Positions 58,041-64,000 of a DNA stretch of 64,000 nucleotides are shown in pieces. Position 1 is the first letter of the stretch. Each line of letters starts with the position of its first letter. The notes beneath the pieces were generated by a model. That model was not told the DNA's origin. It worked only from the letters and a program-made list of their open reading frames with translations, and ran no database searches. The DNA lies in assembly GCF_902167145.1 (NCBI RefSeq), contig NC_050097.1, forward strand, positions 115,477,982 to 115,541,981. The letters are read 5' to 3'. The translations under genes were made by a program, and so were the position numbers. Origin of the DNA: Zea mays. Lineage: Eukaryota; Streptophyta; Magnoliopsida; Poales; Poaceae.

Positions 58041-58407
58041 CTGTAGAAAGCATACACACATCAGATCTGACCTCGCAGTCTTTCAGCATAAGAAAAGATA
58101 TATAGAAGTCTTCACAATACTGAACAAATGAGCATCTTCACTAACACTCAACACAGCCAAACACAGCTTCTCAGATAAAGAGGAAAGTGGAAATAAAAAG
58201 TTGCCCAACTAAATGACTAACTTTATTAATAACTACATCAAGTTGCAGGGGTACCCACACCTTGGTGACAATCATTACAAAGAGCCAAATTCATCATAAG
58301 TTCATAACGACAAGCATAGAAACACATGATAAGCAAACTAAAACTGACTCAAACTGACTAAGACTAACACTGGTTTAAACATTATTATAGACTCTGACTC
58401 TATCGAT

Positions 58408-59417
58408 CTAGGGCTCCAAGTCTATTTGGGTCCTGCAGTTAGGGGTGCCATAAGCGTGATGACCACGGGGCGGCGAGCGGTAAAGGTGCTGAGTCCTAAC
58501 AAGAGTGGGGGAACCATCATCGTAATGGTGGCACTCCGCGCGCTCAGTATGCAGTTCGGCAATCTCCGCCCGAGACTTGCCTAACTCGTCAAGGGCGTGG
58601 TCCAGCTCGGTGTTGAGCATGGCGACCAGGTTGACCATGCTGCTCAATCTGGGATTGCCCTCACCAACTGGTGAGACAATCACGCCTCCTGTACTACCAG
58701 TCGAACGACGGGGGTAGTACTTCAAGTCGAGGCCGTCAGTTACCCCTCTCAACAACGAACAGTATTGTGAAAGCGCACGTGGTGCAACATCTTGTATGGC
58801 TGCTTCGATAGTGCCCCGCTCAGTGATATAGTAAATCTCTGAGAAAGCCTCTGCACCCCAGAGATCATCATCCAGACGGCGCACCAAGCCGGTAGCCTCC
58901 CACTGGTCCGGGTATAACCCGCGACGATGCTGGTAGACTACACAACGGTACTCGATGGACCAAGTGGGTCGGTCGAAGGCCCGACATAGCAAGGTGTCAA
59001 GACTGTCGTGGAAATGACAACCGCGAGCGGCGTCACGAGTGATGGGTCGGGCGATCCATCCTTCTGGCTCCTGCTCATCCGAGAGCTCTGTTCTGTGGCA
59101 TGAACTGCCACTGTCGTCGTCGTCTCCGTTAGGGTCTCCTCCAGCAGTCGGGGTGCCCTATGATGGTGCAGGGGGCACCTCTAGCTGAGGCGCAGGGGAG
59201 GGCTGCCTCCAGACTCCACCTCCTACTGAGGCGAGGGGGAAGAGTCCTGCTGCTCATGCTCCTGGCGTCGACACTACTGCTCCTCATGTTGGAAGCAGTG
59301 CAGTCTCTCCATGTGACTCAATTGTCTTGACACCGTGTGGTGCAGTGGACACTCCACAAGGCGAGAGGGCAACAAAGGGATCACCGACTTACGTGTAGTG
59401 CATCTAAGACGTGACAT
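58408..59417 (-). pseudogene. extra reading frame in the leader of the Tekay-like element, upstream of gag
   Basis: Minus strand, between the primer site and gag. A 195-codon open stretch 58992-58408 (DRPTWSIEYRCVVYQHRRGL..., then a helical part LNTELDHALDELGKSRAEIAE) can be extended upstream in protein-like sequence, with two TAGs and a frame change, to an ATG at 59417 whose context (TTTTGTAG before ATGTC) resembles that of gag. I do not recognise the protein. The length and composition suggest a former gene of the element rather than chance, but this is not certain. Confidence 0.5.
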
Positions 59418-59654
59418 CTACAAAAGACATCGTAAGCACAAGAGTGAGAATAGAACTATATGACCAGCAAGTAAACAGAAAGCAAAGTGAGACAAAAATT
59501 ATGTAAGATGAGTATATAGATAGTAATATAACATAGAATTGGTTGAGATGACCAACTTTTGAAGTGACACCAAAGGTCAAGATGATGATAAGGGTCTATA
59601 GTAGTCCTTAAAGCGACCATTCTAGTCTAGGTTAGCGGTCCTACATTCAGCAAG

Positions 59655-59666
59655 GCTCTGATACCA
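59655..59666 (-). other. primer binding site of the Tekay-like element (TGGTATCAGAGC)
   Basis: Minus strand, four bases inside the 5' LTR border; complementary to initiator tRNA-Met. Confidence 0.9.
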
Positions 59667-59670
59667 CTTA

Positions 59671-59809
59671 TGCCACACCCGGTTTTGAAAGGCAAACTGA
59701 ATGCGAACCATGTACATGTCAGGATCAGAAACTCACGTACACAGCGATTACATAATTGGACATCATCACACATTTTTCAAAATAAATAGCGAAAATGGTA
59801 CTTTATTAC
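59671..59809 (-). repeat. 5' LTR of the Tekay-like element, first 139 bp seen
   Basis: Aligns with 27011-27150; cut by the Cinful/Zeon-like element at 59810. The presumed target duplication of that insertion is ATTAC (59805-59809). Confidence 0.88.
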
Positions 59810-60430
59810 TGTCGGTGTTTGGAGCCCGATCGCGCACCCGGGGTTACCCCTCGAGGTGCTTTTGGGTAGGACGGTGTTGTTGACTGTAACTCAATGGTTC
59901 GTGCGAGACGCATGAGAGACGATAGACAGTTTTCTACAGGTTCGGGCTGCTTTGAGATGCGTAACACCCTACTTCCTGGTGTGGATCTTTATGTGGTGGG
60001 TTATAAGGGAGTTCTCCAGTATGGAGAAAGCTAATGAACTGAGTAGACGACTTATGAATGACCTATCAATGATGGGGTACCCCTAGGCCTTATATATTCG
60101 ACCGTGGGGCACTACACGCGTGTATGATAACGATATATTCCTAAGTAATAGTGAACCGACTGAATCTATCTTCCTATAATCCTATCGACTTATCTTTATT
60201 TGGTTCCAACGTCCAAGGGTGTCATGCGGGAGAATCGGATCAGAGCTGTGGATAACGCTTAAATCCCACGAGCCGCCGGGGCCCGAGTCCGCTCATTCCC
60301 TGCGTCGGCCCATTCTGCCAGCAGTTCTCCCCTGGCCCACGAAGGGACGGCCTTGCGAGACAATAGGCCCAAAGACTTTCGCAAGACCTTCTAGCCTTCT
60401 AGTGGACCCGGGGGATATCTGTCCCCCACA
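59810..60430 (-). repeat. 3' LTR of the Cinful/Zeon-like element
   Basis: 621 bp, minus strand TGTGGGGGAC...AACACCGACA. TATA-like TATATAAGGCC (minus strand) near 60087-60097. Confidence 0.9.
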
Positions 60431-61122
60431 AGCCTCCAATCTTTGAGTTGATTTTGAAATAATCGGCCCAAAGATTCTAGGTCCATCTTGTGATTTTGAT
60501 TTTCATTTTGGTGATGGGCGCTTCGAAGGTGCACCTGTTGAATGTTGCTTCTAAACTCTGAGTGATGTAGTAAAAAACAATCTTATGTTGTTCTCCTTTG
60601 GTACATTCAACGATCTTCATCTCATGCCTCAGAAATCGGCACTCTGTCATCAGCTTATGCTTTAGAGATCATCATTCTGTCTTTTGGAGTTAAGGATTTA
60701 TTGGGCGCACCGGAGGTGCACCCAATGGGTGTAGCCCCCAAACTTTTTCCAACTTAAGCTGATTGCTCCGTTAGTAGGGTATAGTGGTCACCCTAAGTCG
60801 AATAAGCGTGAACATGTTGCACCGTCTTAAGTCATCACCGACTTAAGTTGATTGCTCCGTTAGTAGGGTATAGTGGTCACCCTAAGTCGAGTAAGTGTGA
60901 GCATGTTGTACCATCTTAAGTCGTCGCCGACTTAAGCCGATTGCTCCATTAGTAGGGTATAGCGGTCACCCTAAGTCGAGAAAGCGTGTTGATTTCAAGT
61001 CCAATCGAATCAAAGTCGACTGATAGTCAAGAATTTGAATGCCTTTGAAAATGAAAACTTTATTGATGATGGATTCTCCAATTACGGAGTACAATATTGC
61101 TCTGATAGCTTTTGAGGCCTTG
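60431..61122. other. 3' non-coding region of the Cinful/Zeon-like element
   Basis: No gene. Holds the 89-bp tandem repeat. Confidence 0.75.
60751..60990 (+). repeat. 89-bp tandem repeat, about 2.6 copies
   Basis: The block GATTGCTCC(G/A)TTAGTAGGG recurs at 60761, 60850 and 60939, followed by GGTCACCCTAAGTCGA. Copies differ at several positions. Confidence 0.95.
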
Positions 61123-62158
61123 CTAAGGGTAAAAATTTCTAAGATGCTCTATATTCCATGAGTTCCCCACTTCCATGCCATCCATTTGAGTAAGCCGGTA
61201 TGATCCCGGCCGAGTGACTTCTGATACAATGAATGGACCTTCCCATGACAACTTGTGCCATCCTTCCCCCGTTAGAATTCGACGAAGGACCAAGTCCCCC
61301 ACTACAAAGGATCGGTGTTGTATGGCTTTATCATGATAGCGTCTCAAGGTTTGCTGGTATCTGGCTGACTGAATTACTGTGTTCAATCGCTCTTCCTCCA
61401 GCACATCAATATCCTCCAGCCTGGTAGTTTCTGCTTCAGCTATGCTTTCGAAGACCAGCCTCGGTGCCCTGAACCTGAGGTCGGCGGGTAGCACTGCCTC
61501 CGAACCATAGACCATGAAGAATGGGGTATTTCCATGTAGAGCTCGACTAGTTTGAGTTCTCAAGCTCCAAACCACATAAGGCAGCTCTCTGATCCACTTT
61601 CCTGCGAGCTTTTCATTTTTGTCGAACACTTTCATCTTGAGTGCTTCCAGTATCATTCCATTGGCCCTTTCCACTTGACCATTGGCTCTTGGATGCGCTA
61701 CTGATGCATACTTGATCTGGATACTCCGTTGTTCACAGAAATCAAAGAATTCAGAGCTGGTGAAGTTGGATCCCAGGTCGGTTATGATGCTATTTGGTAT
61801 CCCAAATCTAAATATTATGTCTTGTATGAACTCCACTTTTTTGGCTGAGGTTAAAGGAGCAATAGGCTTATACTCTATCCATTTGGTGAACTTGTCGATA
61901 GCAACCAGCACGTGAGTATAACCTCCCTGAGCTTTTTTAAAGGGTCCAATCATGTCCAGCCCCCAGCATGCAAATGACCATGTTATAGGGATGGTCTGCA
62001 GCTGCTGTGCCGGTAAATGTTGTTGCTTTGACAAGAATTGGCAAACTTCACACCTCTGGACTAACTCGGTAGCATCACTCTTTGCTGTTGGCCAATAAAA
62101 ACCAGACCAGAAAACTTTCCCCACCAGAGTTCTGGATGCTGCGTGTACTCCACACTGT
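61123..62158 (-). CDS. pol: integrase part of pol, Cinful/Zeon-like element, 5' truncated
   Basis: Open on the minus strand from 62158 to a stop at 61123 (about 344 codons). Zinc-finger end CEVCQFLSKQQ; catalytic core with LDMIGPF, ITDLGSNF (the usual Asn after Asp replaced by Leu) and NGQVERANG; C-terminal VVGDLVLRRI...PFIVSEVTRPGSYRL and a tail ending HLRNFYP. Tat-lineage integrase by similarity to the one at 10308-14261. The upstream part (RT, RNase H) is displaced by the Sirevirus at 62159. Confidence 0.9.
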
Positions 62159-63424
62159 TGAAAGGGAAATGTGCCCTTGGGCCATTTCTAAGTATTTTGG
62201 TGATTTGGTGTCCAACACAAGTGCCTAAGTGTAAAAAGGTGGACAAAGTACAAATCAAGGATAAAGGTATGTTTCTCAGACTTAGTACATTGTTTTATGG
62301 ACTAATGTATTGTGTCTAAGTGCTGGAAACAGGAAAAATCCAATTGGAAACGTCTTGGCTCGAGCAACCAAGACTCTGCTGAGTCTAGGAGCACCGGACT
62401 GTCCAGTGGTGCACCGGACAGTGTCCGGTGGTGCACCGGACAGTGTCCGGTGCGCCAGGCTGGCTCGAGCGAAGTGGCCGCTCTCGGGAATTCACCGGCG
62501 ACGTACGGCTATAATTCACCGGACTGTCTGGTGTGCACCGGACTGTCTGGTGAGCCAACGGTCGGCCGGGCCAACGGTCGGCCGCACAATCTGCGTGGGA
62601 CACGTGGCCGAGCCAACGGCTAGAAGGGGGCACCGGACTGTCCGGTGTGCACTGGACATGTCCGGTGCGCCAACGGCTCTCTGGCTGCCAATGGTCGACT
62701 GCGCCATTTTTGGGAGGAAATCGGGCACCGGACAGTGTCCGGTGTGCACCGGACTGTCCGGTGCGCCAGTCGACAGAAGGCAAGATCAGCCTTCCTAGAT
62801 TGCTCTCAACGGCTCCTAGCTGCCTTGGGGCTATAAAAGGGACCCCTAGGCGCATGGAGGAGTACACCAAGCATACTCACAACATTCCTAAGCACCAAGA
62901 CATCGATTCCGCGCATTTGTTTCTTTGTGATAGCATATAGAGCTCTTGTGGAGTTGTGAACTCATTGAGTTGTGTTGCGAGCTCTCGTTGCGACTTGTGT
63001 GCGTGTTGTTGCTCTGATTTCTTGTCTTGAGCGCGTTGCTAATCCCTCCCTTGCTCCGTGCTTCTTTGTGAATTTCAAGTGTAAGGGCGAGAGGCTCCAA
63101 GTTGTGGAGATTCCTCGCAAACGGGATTGAGAAAAAGCAAGCAAAACACCGTGGTATTCAAGTGGGTCTTTGGACCGCTTGAGAGGGGTTGATTGCAACC
63201 CTTGTCCGTTGGGACGCCACAACGTGGAGTAGGCAAGCGTTGGTCTTGGCCGAACCACGGGATAACCACCGTGCCATCTCTGTGATTGATTTCTTGTGGT
63301 TATTGTGTTTTGACTCCTCTCTAGCCACTTGGCAATTATTGTGCTAACGATTAACCAAGTTTTGTGGCTTAAGTTTTCAAGCTTCACAGGATCACCTATT
63401 CACCCCCCCCTCTAGGTGCTCTCA
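62159..63424 (+). repeat. 5' LTR of Sirevirus C
   Basis: 1266 bp, TGAAAGGG...GGTGCTCTCA, nine palindromes of the CACCGGAC...GTCCGGTG type (some with one change), TATA box CTATAAAAGG near 62831. Confidence 0.95.
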
Positions 63425-63426
63425 AT

Positions 63427-63438
63427 TGGTATCAGAGC
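63427..63438 (+). other. primer binding site of Sirevirus C (TGGTATCAGAGC)
   Basis: Two bases after the LTR, identical to the site at 42835. Confidence 0.95.
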
Positions 63439-63471
63439 CGTTCTCTTCAAAGGGACTAATCGCCCGAAGAG

Positions 63472-64000
63472 ATGGATCCTAAGGGAAAGGGGATGGTGGT
63501 CAACAACGAGAAGGAGTCTATCTTCAACGAGCCGAAGGATGACAAGCCTACCGACTCAGGTTCAAGCCACAAGCGCAAAGACGGGAAGAAGAAGAAGACA
63601 AGGCGCATCAAGGAGATCGTCTGCTACGACAGCGACGAATCTTCCTCTTCCCAAAAGGACGACGACGACTACGAGAAAAAGAAAACGGTCAATTCGAACT
63701 TTTCTTTTGATTACTCTCGTATTCCTCAAAGTACAAATGCTCATTTATTATCTATTCCACTTGGTAAACCTCCTCATTTTGATGGAGAGGACTACGGATT
63801 TTGGAGTCACAAAATGCATAGTCACTTGTTCTCTCTCCATCCTTGCATATGGGAGATAGTTGAGAATGGAATGCATTTTGATAGTAGTGATAGTCCCATG
63901 TTTATCAATGAGCAAATTCATAAAAATGCACAAGCTACTACTGTTCTTCTAGCTTCCTTGTGCAGGGATGAATACCACAAAGTGAGCGGCTTGGATAACA
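63472..64000 (+). CDS. gag: Gag of Sirevirus C, N-terminal part
   Basis: Open from ATG 63472 ([16 protein letters not shown]) to the window end, 176 codons, closely matching the start of the gag at 42882 with small in-frame indels (for example EKKK near 63680). Includes [20 protein letters not shown] and [20 protein letters not shown]. No stop or frameshift in the visible part. Confidence 0.93.
   Translation, partial: MDPKGKGMVVNNEKESIFNEPKDDKPTDSGSSHKRKDGKKKKTRRIKEIVCYDSDESSSSQKDDDDYEKKKTVNSNFSFDYSRIPQSTNAHLLSIPLGKPPHFDGEDYGFWSHKMHSHLFSLHPCIWEIVENGMHFDSSDSPMFINEQIHKNAQATTVLLASLCRDEYHKVSGLDN

Larger units (their letters stand above)
27011..64000 (-). mobile_element. Tekay/Del-like chromovirus, minus strand, with nested insertions, truncated by window
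   Basis: 3' LTR 27011-30595; internal region 30596-33809 and 56656-59670; then the first 139 bp of the 5' LTR (59671-59809) before a Cinful/Zeon-like element interrupts. The rest of the 5' LTR must lie beyond 64000, so this entry extends to the window edge. Gag with zinc knuckle, protease, RT, RNase H, integrase and a chromodomain-like C-terminus occur in order on the minus strand, with many stops. The ~3.6 kb LTRs, chromodomain and TGGTATCAGAGC primer site fit the Tekay/Del clade. A same-family solo LTR interrupts it in protease. Confidence 0.85.
59810..64000 (-). mobile_element. Cinful/Zeon-like Ty3/gypsy element, minus strand, partial
   Basis: 3' LTR 59810-60430, a 3' non-coding region, and integrase up to 62158, where a Sirevirus interrupts. 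The minus-strand LTR start (TGTGGGGGACAGATATCCCC) is the Cinful/Zeon signature as I know it. The remainder lies beyond the window. Confidence 0.85.
62159..64000 (+). mobile_element. Opie/Ji-type Sirevirus C, 5' part
   Basis: 5' LTR 62159-63424, primer site, and the beginning of gag to the window end. The left flank ACTGT (62154-62158) is the presumed target duplication; its partner is outside. Confidence 0.95.

Overview
The window reads as intergenic DNA of a large grass genome, most probably maize (Zea mays) or a close relative. I find no host gene with support. Nearly every base that can be assigned belongs to transposable elements stacked inside each other: Opie/Ji-type Sireviruses (Ty1/copia) whose LTRs carry CACCGGACTGTCCGGTG palindromes, a Grande-like Ty3/gypsy element, a Tekay/Del-like chromovirus with ~3.6 kb LTRs, a Cinful/Zeon-like element and pieces of CACTA transposons. 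Family names are from recognition of ends, size and layout, without any database search.

Layout. 1-3474: minus-strand end of a Grande-like element cut by the window edge, ending in a (TA)n run. 3572-5506: mostly unassigned, with old CACTA-type repeats. 5507: terminus of a first CACTA element, whose spliced C48-like gene remnant survives at 7648-8060; a 1.76 kb non-autonomous LTR element (5763-7521) sits in it. 8067-9631 plus 22620-22635: one Sirevirus LTR, split by an intact-looking Grande-like element (9637-22619, 5-bp target duplication ATCAC). That element has a complete 1317-residue pol but no gag, and an antisense spliced gene in its 3' half that a second CACTA element (17905-21339) has broken. 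22636-27010: LTR-like sequence of a Del-related family, poorly resolved. 27011 to 59809: a minus-strand Tekay-like chromovirus. A solo LTR of its own family is inserted head-to-head in it (33815-56650), that LTR holds an old Sirevirus (36025-55301), and this Sirevirus holds both a 1172-bp solo LTR (36808-37979) and a young Sirevirus (41610-50551). 59810-62158: Cinful/Zeon-like LTR and integrase inserted into the Tekay-like 5' LTR. 62159-64000: start of another Sirevirus.

Target-site duplications are directly visible for the main insertions (ATCAC, CTT, CTTTT, GTTCC, GTGTT, GCTAC), so the order of events can be read: the chain from the first CACTA element to the youngest Sirevirus is up to seven levels deep. 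Observed LTR divergence agrees with this order (3 substitutions for the innermost Sirevirus, 9 for the Grande-like element, roughly 4-5% for the enclosing Sirevirus).

The most interesting biology is in the Grande-like group: two diverged copies share the same gag-less architecture, while a small element with matching terminal signals carries only a short gag-like coiled-coil reading frame. Together with the antisense spliced gene this suggests a set of elements that divide functions between them and complement in trans. That is inference and needs family-wide comparison.
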